Positions 35,041-57,687 are shown, numbered from the stretch's first letter. The stretch: 64,000 nt of DNA from Saccopteryx bilineata (GCF_036850765.1 NC_089494.1:230658779-230722778), one strand, 5' to 3'. Made by a program: numbers and translations. The notes: a model not told the origin generated them from the sequence alone.

Positions 35041-35112
35041 CAGAAAGCCACTTTCAATTGCAATTATTGACTCAAGAACCAGTTTGCTCCTGCTAGACCA
35101 TTACCAGCACCC

Positions 35113-35390
35113 AGCATAAACAGGATATTCTGCTTCAGCACTAAAAAAAAAAAGAAAAAAGACTCAGGATACAGACCACAGTATGGAGATTATCAGAGGG
35201 AAGGAGTGTTGTTCTGGAGAAGTAAAATAGGGTAAAGAAGGGATAAATAAATGGTGATGGAAGGAGACTTGACTTGGGGTGATGAACACACAACACAATG
35301 TACATATGATGTATGGTAGAATTGTACACCTGAAATCTATATAATTTTATTAAAGAATATCACCCTAATAAATTCAATTAAAAAAAAAGT
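35113..35390 (+). mobile_element. L1 3' tail
   Basis: L1 3'-UTR wording: ggtgatggaaggagacttgacttggggtgatg, acacaacac, gtacacctgaaatctatataattttattaa and caccctaataaattcaatt, ending in an A run. Confidence 0.8.
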
Positions 35391-35739
35391 TAGTGACTGC
35401 ATAGGGATTGATACCTCAGGAACCCAGTGTCTCCCTAGCTGTTCTAGCTGGCAGCCAGAGCAGAGGGGAAGAACCATTGTCTTCACCTCATTTCTACCTT
35501 CCAAAGCTCAATGCAAATAAATTTGATTGATTCCACCTAAGTGGCAGAGCCTGAGCTGCAAAGGCATTTGGGAAATAAAGATTTTTAGTTTTTCCAGTCT
35601 TTGCAAATCCTGAAAGCACACTCAGAGAGAGGAATGAATGTTGCATGCCCATCCACTGTGTTTACTATGTTAAGAATTTTTACGTAATCATTGTGTAGTA
35701 AGGTACCAAAAAAGCTGAAAAATTAATATTGACATTCTA

Positions 35740-36655
35740 GGAGGAAAGGTCAGGCTTTCCTGTCCCGTCCTTCCTTTGGGGAGGGGAGGGAGAAGAATGT
35801 GGAAGTTTCTGGCTTGCAAGAACAATAGGTCATTTAGTTTTAAATCTAAAATAAAAGTTAACCGAGAAACTTCTCTTTCAATGCGAGACAGAATTTACAT
35901 ACCACCTTATATTGATTGAAGTTCCTCCCCCTTCCTGGAATCTTTTTTTTTTTTTCTTTTCTTTTTCTGAAGCTGGAAATGGGGAGAGACAGCCAGACAG
36001 ACTCCTACATGCGCCCGACCGGGATCCACCCGGCACGCCAACCAGGGGCGAAGCTCTGCCCACCAGGGGGCGATGCGCTGCCCCTCCGGGGAGTCACTCT
36101 GCCGCAACCAGAGCCACTCCAGCGCCTGGGGCAGAGGCCAAGGAGCCATCCCCAGCACCCAGGCCATCTTTGCTCCAATGGAGCCTTGGCTGCGGGAGGG
36201 GAAGAGAAAGACAGAGAGGAAGGAGGGAGTGGGGATGGAGAAGCAAATGGGTGCTTCTCCTATGTGCCCTGGCCGGGAATCGAACCTGGGTCCCCCCCAC
36301 GCCAGGCCGACGCTCTACTTCCTGGAATCTTGAGAGTAACATACCTCTAGGCAAAGGAGGGAAGATGAACCCTAAAAGATTTGTAAACATCTTTGATTGT
36401 TTTCCCTTGGAAGTCTTCATGTTTCTGTGGATCCCCTAAACAAATGTTGTAAGCTTGTGCCATGATGTTATGCTCTCCCCCGCCCATGTGTGATCAAGGG
36501 TATATAACCAGCCCCTGAAATGGTTTTGGCGCACATGATTTGGGTTTGCAATTGCCCGATGTCAGCCATATGCAGCCAGCATATTTAATAAATCTCCTCC
36601 TTTAATAAAACTCTTCAAAATTCATCTGGACTTGGTGTCTTTATGTGAACCCACA
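35740..36655 (+). mobile_element. Probable older solo LTR, split by a SINE
   Basis: The right part has the layout of an LTR promoter and R/U5: TATATAA at 36501-36507, then AATAAA at 36587-36592 and 36604-36609, a TGTCTTTATGTGAACCCACA end. The 5' limit is uncertain; 35740 is a guess. The SINE at 35945-36317 interrupts it. It lies 2 kb upstream of the first CNGA1 coding exon, on the same strand. Confidence 0.5.
35945..36317 (-). mobile_element. Rhin-1-like SINE, 5' truncated
   Basis: Reverse-orientation SINE flanked by the 14-bp repeat CTTCCTGGAATCTT (35931-35944 and 36318-36331). The first 20-odd bases of the head are missing; the copy stops at the complement of TAGAGCG. Confidence 0.93.
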
Positions 36656-38711
36656 GAAGTGAAATACAGTACTTTTCAGCATCTGGGGTACACGTACTTT
36701 ACAACAATTGTTAATTCAGTAAGTTTTCATTGTTTCTAATGAAAATTCACATGAATATAGTTTTAAGTAAAAAAAAACCCCAATATTTGTTTACTTAAAC
36801 ATTTATTGAGTACCTATTACATGCAGGTATTCTGCTATGGTTACAAAGGTCTCTGCCCTGAAAGTCACAGCCTCATTGTAAAGATATACACACAACAATT
36901 TACCATAAAGCAAAATAATTGAAATATGTACAAAATGCAATGGCAGAGAAGAGAAGGAAATGATTAGCTCAGTCAAGAGTGGAGAGTCAGTGAGGAGCTG
37001 ACTTTGGCTTGGCCTTGAGCAATGGGTAGTGCTCTTCTAGCGTACCAAGGGGGTGGACTTCCCAGGCTGAGGGAGTGCATGTGCAAAGGTACAGAGGTGT
37101 GAAACAGTATGACTCGGTCAGGGAATTGAAGCCAGACACTATTTTGTTCCTTAGGAATAATCTGTTTTTATACCATAGCTCAAGTTTTTAAAAATTAGTC
37201 TATGAATTATAAATTTTCTATTTAATTAGAAAACATCATTCCTATGTTTAAAAAAATGTAATAAATGGAAAACTTTCTAAAATAACATGTCACTGATAGA
37301 CTGGTTTAGTGACTAAGTGAATTAGGTATTGAGCACATCCTAATGATATATATAGTATCATAATAGACTTTAAGGGGAATGAAAAAGAACTTTAAGAAAT
37401 TGTCCTGAATTCTGAGAACTTATAAACTAATAAAGGCACTAAGTCATATACATACGAGAAAACTAATTAAAAAATTAGGTAGTGAGGATGATATTAAAAA
37501 TATTAACAACTTTTGCATTTGTTGGACACTTATCATTGAAATGGATGCTGGCTATAAAAAAGCTGGTCCAGCTGTATTTATTGGTGAGCACCTTACTTGA
37601 CTGTGTGTGATTCTGTAACCTAGAAGTCCCTGGGCCCGCAGAGCCTTTGGATCCAAATAACTTTGCATATCATTAGCCACATGTATAATTCCTGTTCCTG
37701 CCTACCTATACCCATGAGACCTCCCGTTGTACCACCTTAAACGTCTTCCCAGGGTTTTCTAGGGAATCCCTCAAAGGGTGCCCCACAAGTGTTGGTTTTT
37801 GTGAAAATAGTTATGTCGTTTAAAGGGTGACTCATGGAAGATGAAGGCCCCTCCAGGTCCCTGGTGATCAAAGGAAGCAGAGGGTTGGAGGAGGGACATT
37901 CTCCACTCTGCAGCCAGGATCCCTGCATGGTAGCCAGAGGAGCAGTGGGGAATAGCATCTTCATCATGGTGTCTGGCATCCTAAGGGGGGGCACCTTCAA
38001 AGTTGGGGTGAGGGTCCTTCTGAGGACCAGGGACAGAAGTCATCCACTGAGGGCAGTTGAAGTGGGGTGGAGGGAGGGAAGGCAACAGAGTAGACAGCAA
38101 ATATGAGCATGGTCCATGCTGGAAGCCGCTGGAGAGTGAATCGATGTTTGGCCCAGCCCATTCCACCGGATCTTAGGAAATAACATATCCAGACAAGAGT
38201 CTGGGCCAGTGTTTCTCAAAATATGTTGCTAGGACTATATGGATCACAATAATTTAGATTCGCTAAAAATGCGAATCAGTTGCATTCTTATTTACTACAA
38301 AGTGAATTCCCCTTAAGACCCTTGTTTGCTGAATGCTCATAGACATTCATAGCCATTTTGTATTTTATTACTTGTTATTGTTGCTTAATTGTTTGATGTG
38401 TATGTGAGGTTGTTGTAGTTTTGTCCTACACCCACATTGCCTGAGTATTTCAAAACTGGGTAAATCCAAAATTAAAAAAAAAAGTTTTATCTCTATTATA
38501 GTCTTGAATTTTATAAAATACACTAAACACTGGTGAGTGGTAATTATGTCTTAGGTCATGTTTGTATTCTATTAAAGAATAATTCCCACATGTAACTGGA
38601 AATAAGATTGTTGTTACAGCCTTAGAAGAATGGTAGAGTGAAACTTTTGATTATATATGTAAATATTTTTTTTAAAAAATCTTCCCACTAACAAGTCTTT
38701 TCTTCCTCCAG
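36656..38711. other. CNGA1 5' flank or 5'-UTR intron, nothing assigned
   Basis: About 36785-36870 resembles a MIR or related scrap (ttaaacatttattgagtacctattacatgcaggtattctg). 38211-38300 may be a MER5-like hAT end (CAGTGTTTCTCAAA). 37830-38170 is GC-richer and open on both strands, but I see no conserved domain. A non-coding CNGA1 exon could lie here; I cannot identify one. Confidence 0.35.
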
Positions 38712-38725
38712 ATATTAAACTAACC

Positions 38726-48822
<10,097 letters not shown>

Positions 48823-49120
48823 AAAGCTGGCTATTAACAAAGACAGGCCCTACGACCATGTGATTAAGTTGGAAAAAGAAGAAGATTCAGCTGGGAAATT
48901 TTTCCATGAGGAAAATGTGCTTTTGTGCAGGGTACAAGGCCCACACACTACCTTGCCTGTGAGGTCTATGATGAAAGAATCATTGTATCTTAGGTTTTTC
49001 CACAGTGGATCTTATGCAAAGATATAAAGTGGTTAACTCGTCTGTATCTATGTCTTCTGATTTCCCCCCACATATGCTCCCTTCATGTAAAAATGTTTAT
49101 AATAAAGGTGAACAAATGTC
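48823..49120 (+). other. CNGA1: CNGA1 3' UTR
   Basis: About 300 nt from the stop to just past AATAAA at 49101-49106. A longer form could use AATAAA at 49213-49218, which lies in an A-rich run. Confidence 0.65.
49101..49106 (+). terminator. CNGA1 poly(A) signal
   Basis: Canonical AATAAA about 280 nt after the stop codon, in a TTTATAATAAAGGTG context. Confidence 0.7.
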
Positions 49121-51097
49121 CCTCAATTTCAGGCAATTTACATTGTTGAAGAGTAACTGAAAAGTACTATGTACAATATGTTCAGTATACTATTTAAAAA
49201 GAATTAGAAAGCAATAAAATAAAATAAATTCTGAAACTACAGTAAATATTATTTCTTTGATAATTTAGGAGGGAGTTTAGAGTCTTGTAGAGCTTCAGGG
49301 TCATTCTAAAGATATGAATCACTGGACCCTAGGCTTGGAAAGAGTGGTTGAGAGACACTTCTTACTGATAAAAAGCATTATAGGTCAGATTTTATTATAC
49401 AAATATATACATATATATTATATATGAATATATAACATTGAAAATTATAACATTTTGTAGAAAATTTTAATAATAAATTAATTTTTTTCTGATTAAGGCC
49501 AGACAACAGTGGCTACTATTTCCTTCTCTGACTGATTAGCAGTAAAAAAAGGGATAAAGGTGATAATAATGCTGAGTAATTAACACAGGAAATTATTGTG
49601 ATGTGAGAAAAAGAAACATGGGAGTTCAATGGACCAGCGCGGGCATCACCTGGGAGCTTCTTAGAAATTCAGAATCTAGGCTTTCCTGTTGTGTCTGAAT
49701 CTGCGTTTTAGCAAGACTGTTAGGTCATTCATACTCACATTAAAGCTTGAGAAGCACCTATTTAGAGAACCAGGAAAAAGTTAATGGGAGGATGGTTCTC
49801 GAAAAGAGGCAAATATGGCAAGTTGCCTTGGAAGACATTGCTAATCAATCACATGTCTTTAACTGCTGAACCCAGTAGGGGTTCGAAATATTCTTCCTAA
49901 CACAGACCACAGGAATTGATAAAAGATTTCCATCCCTGCCTATAATGAAACAATTTAACGTAACTTCTTGTTAATTTGGCCTATCAGATATTTATATAGA
50001 TCTCAATCAGTGTATGTCAATGGTAGAATTTAGTCTATTCTACCTATAGAGAATGCATTGAACTAAATACATTTGTGTCTTCGCAGTCTTAAGTTGCCTT
50101 TCTCCATTTTGCCTGTCTCTACAATATCCACGGGCAAGAATTTGTTCACTGTTGGAGTGTCTAGTCCCAGAGTGGGAGGGCTGTAAGTAATACGTAACAT
50201 GGTTTCTGCCTGAAACAAGTGTTCCTTTTCCTCTTTCTTTTTCTTATTGTCCCTTCGCCTTCATCTGCATTTCACTCTTTTCTTTGTGCTTTTTCTTGCC
50301 AGTCATAAAATTCTCTGAGACTGTGAGGAAGCTCGCTGGCTACTCATGTCAGGAAGATATGGGAAGATAGGAATGAATGAAGGTTACATATTTGAATAAG
50401 CAGGCCCAATTGCAGCATCCAGCAGTGGGTACTTTGAGTCTGATCTGGGTGGGACACATAGCCAAGGGTTCTGACTTGATGACCTCTGACCCAAAGCTCT
50501 GTGAGTCTTGCTTATGCTCACATCCACCGGATGGTGGCAGATTCTTGGTTTAAAGACTTGGGGTAAGGAGGGTTTAGCCAATTCTTTTCTTGTCATTCCT
50601 CCAAGTAGAGTCTCTGACAGATGGCGACAAGGGAAACCAGTGTAGACAGCTGGAGTGCAATGCATAGGCTCACAACTGGGTTCCAGCTTCATCAAGGAAT
50701 ATTTTAAAAAGACAGGAAACATCTGGTTTTGGGGAAATTCATGGTCAGGGTGCTGACCTGGGTACATATGGCTGCCAAAGCAGGAGCTCACCTTTTAGGA
50801 ATCCAGTGACCAGCCATGTTCCAGGCTTATTCCAGACTCCAAATGGCTGTCAGAACTAGCATGTTAACATATTACGACTAGGATAAGCCTGGCATAAAGA
50901 CAAGGGAGGGCTAGCTGAAAATGGAAGATCTTTAATAACTATATCTGAGAGATGAGAGAGAAAATTCTGGAACTAGTGGATGTCAGATTGGTGAGGGAGC
51001 AGAAACCAAATTCACCTAGTCTTATCAGTATGTCTGATGATTGTCCCCCAACTCTATGATATAATGTTCTCACAGGAAAAGATCACTGCAGATTTTC
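49121..51097. other. Intergenic, no gene seen
   Basis: A MER5A-type hAT scrap lies at 49625-49757 (catcacctgggagcttcttagaaattcagaatctagg ... gcttgagaagcacct). The 135-residue reverse ORF at 50384-50791 has no recognisable domain or splice context. Confidence 0.45.
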
Positions 51098-51240
51098 ATA
51101 TATTTTTTATTGAATTTATTGAGGTAATGTTGGTTAATAAAGCCATACAGGTTTCAAGTGTACAACTCAATAAAACATCATCTGCATATTGCATTGTGTG
51201 CTCACCACCCTAAGTTAAGTCTCTTGTATGTAGTTTTTTG
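51098..51240 (-). repeat. L1 3' end, antisense
   Basis: Antisense of the L1 3' end: ttattgaatttattgaggtaatgttggttaataaa, ggtttcaagtgtacaactc, tgtgtgctcaccaccctaagttaagtctc. Confidence 0.75.
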
Positions 51241-51270
51241 TGTTTGTTTTTTTTTTTTAAAAACCCAACT

Positions 51271-51466
51271 CAGCCTGACCTGTGGTGGTGTGGTGGATAA
51301 AGTGTTGACCTGGAACGCTGAGGTCGCCGGTTCGAAACCCTGCACTTGTCTGGTCAAGGTACATATGGGAGTTGAAGCTTCCTGCTCCTCATCCCTTTCT
51401 TTCTCTCTTTCTCCATCTCCCTCTCTCTCTCTCCTCTCTAAAATGAATACATAAGAAAAAAACCAA
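51271..51466 (+). mobile_element. tRNA-derived SINE (CTGACCTGTGGTGG type)
   Basis: Head GCCTGACCTGTGGTGGTGTGG, B box GGTTCGAAACC, (CT)n body and A-rich tail. A (TAA)n microsatellite follows at 51476-51497. Confidence 0.88.
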
Positions 51467-52489
51467 AAAAAACTACTAATAATAATAATAATAATAACCA
51501 ACCCAACGTTTCCAATTTGAAATATGATGCAATTAAGCTTCTGACCATTAGGTGGCAACATTGGTCTACAATTATAACCTTCAAAGCCTGAAAAGCTGTA
51601 TATTTTTCTCCATAGAATTATAAGTAGTAAAATCAGAGCTCTTTGACAATAATGGGTAATTTTTTTTCTAACATGGATATATTAAGAATATTTTATATAG
51701 CAAATATGCACCAGTCTAAAATAAAATATGGTCAAATAGAATTTAAAATGCAAATTTAATGGATAAAGTAACAATCAAAACATTTTAAACTTTCTTAATT
51801 CCAACAAGTTAACCAAGATAAGCTTTTTACAAGTGCACAAGATATGTATTAGAGGAAGACAAAGGAAAAAAAGAAGTAAGCGTCAATTTTATTGTAATTC
51901 AGTTTAGATATATATTTTAAAAGTCCATTGCTTTAAAAAGTTTGAAAACTACTGACTTATATCAACAGTGTTGGAAGTATGCCTGGTTCGGGTATTGTCT
52001 GTTTAGGTGATATTTCCTCTTACAATTACTAATATTGTATTATCGGATGTCCTAGGTTTTAGACTTAAAAATATAAAATACCTAACAATAGACTTTTAGA
52101 CTCAAATGAAATGGTTTGCTATTCACTGAACTAGTCTACCTGTAGGTGAAGAGAAAAAGTGGGAAATTCAAGGAAAGAGAATTAGGGAATACAGACAGTG
52201 CAAAAAAACCTGGAGATTTTCTAGTCCCCCCCCTTCTCATTTTATAAATACAGATACAATATAGATATGGCTACCAGGCAACACTAAGACTGGTGAGGAC
52301 ATACACCATTATAAGAACTTTGAGTGAGAATAGTGATTTCTATCATATGTTGAACAATGATATACTAATATCTTTTAGAGTTCAAAGTTGGGCTCAGCTA
52401 AAACCCAGAAATTTTATTCTTAGGCATTGTCACTGGAGAAAATTGGCTACATGTACATAAGGAGACATGCTAGAGAATTTTTATAATAG
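51467..52489. other. No gene seen
   Basis: AT-rich and unique-looking, apart from the (TAA)n run at its start. Confidence 0.4.
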
Positions 52490-52500
52490 TAAAACAATGG

Positions 52501-52873
52501 GCCCTGGCCGGTTGGCTCAGCGGTAGAGCGTCAGCCTGGCGTGCGGGGGACCGGGGTTCGATTCCCGGCCAGGGCACATAGGAGAAGCGCCCATTTGCTT
52601 CTCCACCCCCACCCCCTCCTTCCTCTCTGTCTCTCTCTTCCCCTCCCGCAGCCGAGGCTCCATTGGAGCAAAGATGGCCCGGGCGCTGGGGATGGCTCCT
52701 TGGCCTCTGCCCCAGGCGCTAGAGTGGCTCTGGTCGCGGCAGAGCGACGCCTTGGAGGGGCAGAGCATCGCCCCCTGGTGGGCGAGCCGGGTGGACCCTG
52801 GTCGGGCGCATGCGGGAGTCTGTCTGACTGTCTCTCCCCATTTCCAGCTTCAGAAAAGAAAAAATAATAATAA
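52501..52873 (+). mobile_element. Rhin-1-like SINE, near-consensus
   Basis: Head GCCCTGGCCGGTTGGCTCAG, A and B boxes intact, tail AATAATAATAA. The 11-bp repeat TAAAACAATGG flanks it exactly (52490-52500 and 52874-52884), so the insertion is young. Confidence 0.94.
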
Positions 52874-52989
52874 TAAAACAATGGAAGTGACCTAAATGTG
52901 CATTAAAAGGAGGTTAGATATATGAATTGGAATATATGCATATAAAAGAATGCTATAAAACACTTGAATAGTATCAGATAACACAAACA

Positions 52990-53165
52990 GTGCTTAGTTT
53001 GTGCCAGGTACTGTTCCAAGAACTTCCCAGATGTCAACGCATTTCATCTTCATGACAACTTACAAGGTAGGTTCCATTATGTTCTCTGTTTAATGAATGA
53101 GAAAATGGAGGCACAGAGAGTTTGAGTAATTTGCTCAAGAGCCACAGGAAGGAAATGGCACTTCC
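52990..53165 (+). repeat. MIR SINE
   Basis: Clear MIR wording: agtgcttagtttgtgccaggtactgttcc, catttcatcttcatgacaac, gaatgagaaaatggaggcacagagag, taatttgctcaagagccac. Confidence 0.85.
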
Positions 53166-53172
53166 CAATGGA

Positions 53173-53805
53173 AGTGGTGGGATTCGGCTGGTTCACACCG
53201 GTTTGACAGAACCTATACCTAATTTTTTGTTCAGTTTGGTGAACCAGTTGTTAAAATGGCACTTGTAATCAGGGTTCTCTCTAAGGTAGGTGTCGGGGCA
53301 GCTGCCCAATGTGGAAATCACAAATTTGCGTTTCTTTCTCTGTTTTAACATTCAGCTGCACAACAGTATATTCTAAGCACCTGTAGTAATGTTCATTCTG
53401 TCCATAGGTGAAAAAAATTTGATGGAACTATGCTTGTAATATTTATTCATTTCATAAAATTCATTATACTGTTGATGCAATACTATATTTTAATTCCCTT
53501 GCCTTTGTTACTTCAGTAAACAAACATATAATGTAAAGAAAAAAGGTGCCAAACCAGGGGGTGACAAGCTGTCATTGGAAATAACAGTTTTATTGTTTTT
53601 GTCAGGTATTACTTAATATTTTTTCATTAATAATTTAAAACTCTTTTTTATAACATAATCTAGTTTTGTGTACCTGATTGTTCTTATTTAAGTATTAAAT
53701 GCATGAAATAATAAACTACCTTTCAGTATATCTTTTTTTATATATATACTTAAAACAGTCACTAGGGCAGAGAACTGGTTGTTAAATTATTTGAATCCCA
53801 CCACT
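53173..53805. mobile_element. Non-autonomous hAT, GTGGTGGGATTC family, copy 2 (long form)
   Basis: The left end AAGTGGTGGGATTCGGC and the right end TTTGAATCCCACCACTG are inverted copies. The first 60 and last 200 bp match the 275-bp copy at 7044-7318; about 350 bp in the middle (around 53250-53600) are extra. Non-coding. Confidence 0.75.
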
Positions 53806-55324
53806 GGGCATGACCACTATTTGAACCCAGACAGTGAAACTGCAGGCTGCCTGGTCTTAACCCTTTCATTAGTGCTGACTCTTGTATGTACACATAATAT
53901 TATCTAAACAAAGTTTACAAACATACAACACAATACTAAGTAAGTTGTGTTATGGATTTGCACCAATGACCTAACAGTCTAATAACAGTCATGGGAATGG
54001 TAGACAGCTGAAATCAGAATAGTAGTTACTTCTATGGGGGATGGAGAGAATGGGATGGGATGGAAGGTGAGAAATTCATAGAACTTCAACTGTGTACGCT
54101 GTTTTACATATTTTAAAACAATTTGAAACAAATTAATCCAAATGTTAAGATTTGATAAATCATATATTAAAAAATCCTTTAAAAATTTTTGGTATATTTA
54201 AACTATTTCAAAAGAAGAAGAAAAAAATAGAGAAGCTAAGTCCAAATTTACACACAGTTCAGTTGCAAAGGCTGGACTTTTGACCCTCGTTTCAGTGTTT
54301 ACTTCTGTAAGAGGTTGTACTTGACTGCTTTTCTACACAGACCATGTTACGTGCTTTATGAGGTTCTACTTGGTGATAACATGCCTGTTATCTGTATGTT
54401 TCCACTTGAAGTTAGTCGGAGTGCATATTGAGTAAATTTGAGACAGTACTTTCTAGAATTACATTTCACGTCTGACTCTTGGTTTCCTGATGAGCTAGAG
54501 GTAAAAGAGTGCAGTTTTCACCAATGCATTCCTTTGGGATTCTGAGAATAGCTATTTACCACAAAATTACTCACCAGCCTGACAATGTGAGCCCTTTAAA
54601 AGAGTTGATATTGCATTTCTTGTCAGATTGCCAGTTTCTCTTTCTTTTCAGTGAGGTTGCGTTTTGTTTTATCTTCAGCTAGTTGGACTAGATCCCAGAA
54701 GCTACTTGAGTTAGTTCTTCAGAGAGCAGGGAGTCTGTTTCCTGAGTTTGTCATGATTCATGATGCTGAGGAGCACAGGTATCCTGGTGGCATCGAAGTC
54801 CATGGTGTTCCATGATATCCCCCAGTGGCCTCATTGCTTATACTCAGCAAAAAGAGCGACAGCTGAGCCACCCAGAGCACTATAGGCATGGAAATTTGCC
54901 TATCATTATCTCAGGGGCTGTATGTAGCAATGTAATTTTTTTCCACTCATTATTTTTTTTTAATATAATAAGCCATTCTCCCTAGTTACTTTGTTTGCAA
55001 AAAAATAAATAAATACTGACACTTAATGGGTTTATATTACAGGTGCTTCCATTGCTCCATTTAGAAGTAACATCGAGATACCCAAAGAGCACAAAATAAA
55101 TAAAATTTCAAGGAAATATACCACAATAAATTAACATAAAATCTGCTTTGATTACATTCCTTTTATTTTTATGTTTAAATAAAAGCTTTTGAAAATTCAT
55201 GGATTGGAGCTAAGATTCTTTGGTGAGAGAAAAAAGAGCGTTGTTTTCCATAGAACTGAAATAATGAATTTTTTGAAAGAAATTCTTTTTGGATTTTGTA
55301 CTAAATCCAATAATAGAGACCTCT
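53806..55324. other. No gene seen
   Basis: Unique-looking intergenic DNA. No exon, domain or clear repeat identified. Confidence 0.4.
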
Positions 55325-55329
55325 TTCTC

Positions 55330-55748
55330 TCTTTTTTTTTTTTTGTGACAGAGACAGAGAGAGGGACAGACAGACAGGAAGGAAGAGAGATGAGAAGTGT
55401 CAATTTTTTGTTGTGGCACCTTAGTTATTCATTGATACTTTCTCATATGTGCTTTGATGGGGCGGGGGGGGGGCACAGCAGAGTGAGTGACCCATTGCTC
55501 TAGCCAGCGACCTTGGGCCCAAGCCAACGACCTTGGGCTTCAAGCCAGTGACTTTGGACTTTAAGCCAGTGACCTTTGGGCTCAAGCCAGTGTCCGTAGA
55601 GTCAGTTCTATGATCCCACGCTCAAGCCAGCAATCCTGCACTCAAGCCGATGAGCCCACGCTCAAGCCAGTGACCTCTGGGTTTCAAACCTGGATCTGCT
55701 GCATCCCAGTCCAACACTCTATTCACTGTGTCACTGCCTGGTCAGGCT
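55330..55748 (-). mobile_element. tRNA-derived SINE, expanded CAAGCCAG type
   Basis: Reverse-orientation SINE with head complement CCTGGTCAGGC at the right and T-rich end at the left. The middle has several imperfect repeats of a ~20-bp CAAGCCAGTGACCTTGGG-like unit, more than in its relative at 39348-39660. Confidence 0.8.
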
Positions 55749-55979
55749 GTAACTACTTTTCTTAAAATATAATTCTAGAGACTTAAGGAATAAGCAATTT
55801 GGTTTTGTTTTCATAGTCTAATACCAGTACCAGTTGGTACAGTACAAATTCTTGCACTAATTTCTTTTGGTTTTTTAAGAGAGAGAGAGAAAGAGAGAGA
55901 GAGAGAAAGAGATAGACAGGAAGGGAAAATATGCTTAAAAAGCAAACAAACAGCAACAACAAAGATTCCTAGTTGATTA

Positions 55980-56518
55980 CAGGTACGGATCGACTTACGA
56001 CCTATGCAACTTATGACCATTCGACTTCACGACCACAATTGCTAGCCACAACTGCTCTGCGTCTGGCAGTGCAAGTGTTGCCCAGCTGGGCGTATGACAG
56101 TGCTGGCCAATAAAATGTTTCATACATGTTCATATATTTTGATATGTTTTGCAATGGGAAAATGTTTTCTATGATATTTTTTACACCTGTATTTTGTATT
56201 TTTGTATGCACCTGTATTTTGTAATTTTGTATGTTTTGCAAATATTAAACCAGTTGTACTGGTAATGCAGGGTTTTACTTAAACCTGACAAATGTAAAAA
56301 TAAGAAACAAAATGGTGTAGAGATGATACAAATGGCATAAAATGTACAAAGAAAATTATGATATATAATAATGCAAGAAAATTATGATAAAATATGACTT
56401 AAAGATTTTTGTAACATCATTTCACAGTACTGTACATATAGCCTACTCAACTTATGACCAAATCGTGTTACAACTGGTCTGTCGGAACCAATCGTAGTTG
56501 TAAGCCGAGCACTAGCTG
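55980..56518. mobile_element. Tigger-like (TcMar) non-autonomous DNA transposon, copy 2
   Basis: It starts CAGGTACGGATCGACTTACGA and ends GTAAGCCGAGCACTAGCTG, with TA on both sides (55978-55979 and 56519-56520). 539 bp, longer than the 337-bp copy at 3436-3772 with which it shares both ends. Non-coding. Confidence 0.8.
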
Positions 56519-56520
56519 TA

Positions 56521-57171
56521 CTAGGAGAATGGAATGAAGTAACATTGATTAATTGGCCACATTGCCTGATACTCCATCTCTAAAGTTTCTGTGGAAGCTG
56601 AAAATTCCCAGATCTACCTTGGATGACTAAGAGAGAAAGAACATCTTAAAACTCAGCTAGTCCTGAAGCCAAATATGAGATAAACAGAGTGATCTAGTAG
56701 CTCCTGAATTTGCTTTATTGATTGGACTTTATTGAGTGTTTGCAACAGTTTTAGGGCACACAGATAACATGGTACAAAAACTTGAGGAAGGCTGTTTTCA
56801 TTGGGGAACAAATGATTCTCTGAAGTGAGTCTTCAGCAGAATATGATAAAAAGAAAAAAATATATTTCAAAGCACAGAGAGAACAGGTGAAATAATGAGG
56901 GTAAGTATTTCTAGGGAAATCTATTGATTTCCTTGATTGTTTACTATGGTCCATAATTAATGGCCCATATAAAATGCATTTTGTACTGTGACCCAGAAAA
57001 CACACAGATCTAATGAGCTTTTCAGAAAAGAATACTTACCTTTATAAAATTCAATGCACTTGGGAACTTTCTCTTTTATCTGTTCTGCTTTTAGTTCTTT
57101 AGAAAAAAATGTTTACTGCAAATTATTAAGTTGATTTCAAAATTAATTGGCTACTACTAGCAATTAAAACA
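56521..57171. other. No gene seen
   Basis: AT-rich intergenic DNA without recognisable genes. Confidence 0.4.

Positions 57172-57215
<44 letters not shown>
57172..57215. repeat. (AC)n microsatellite
   Basis: An uninterrupted AC dinucleotide run of about 21 units. Confidence 0.97.
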
Positions 57216-57217
<2 letters not shown>

Positions 57218-57374
57218 CTATAGACTGGTAAACAGAATTGCCTAGAAGAAGAAAGAATTAATTTTAACCTAGGAAGAGATGAGGAAAATCATGTTATAAG
57301 AGGGAAAAGTACACAATAGTAGAGGTTCTTTGTGTGCATGTTTGCTTGTGTCTTCATACAAAACACCAAGAAAA

Positions 57375-57677
57375 GCCTGACCAAGAAGTGGTGTAGTATA
57401 TAGAGCATCAGCCTGGAACGCTGAGGACCCAGGTTCAAAAACCCTGAGGTTGCCGACTTGAGCATGGTATCATAGACATGATCCCATGGTTGCTGGCTTG
57501 AGCCCAAAGGTTGCTGGCTTGAGCAAGGGGTCACTGGCTCAGCTGGAGCCCACCAGTCAAGGCAGATACGAAAAAGTAATCAGTGAACAGCTAGGGCGCT
57601 GCACCTATGAGTTGATGCTTCTCATCTTTCTCCCTTTCTGTCTGTCTCTCTCTCTTTCACAAAAAAAAACAAAACAA
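57375..57677 (+). mobile_element. tRNA-derived SINE
   Basis: Head GCCTGACCAAGAAGTGGTGTAG, GAGGTTGCCGACTTGAGC body, CTGTCTGTCTCTCTCTC stretch and an A/C-rich tail. It abuts the reverse SINE that follows. Confidence 0.85.
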
Positions 57678-57687
57678 AACAAATTTC

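Noticed and set aside
34184..35063. Long ORFs of 212, 218, 140 and 117 codons on both strands
   Set aside because: They are translations of two GC-rich tRNA-derived SINEs. The same peptide patterns recur at 9244-9684, 35912-36439 and 52517-52895, which are also SINEs.
37834..38166. Possible non-coding CNGA1 exon or conserved element
   Set aside because: It is GC-richer than the flanks and open on both strands, but I found no convincing acceptor and donor pair and no motif, so no exon is claimed.
50384..50791. 135-codon reverse-strand ORF
   Set aside because: No domain, no splice context and no neighbouring exons. Its length is within what chance gives in 64 kb.
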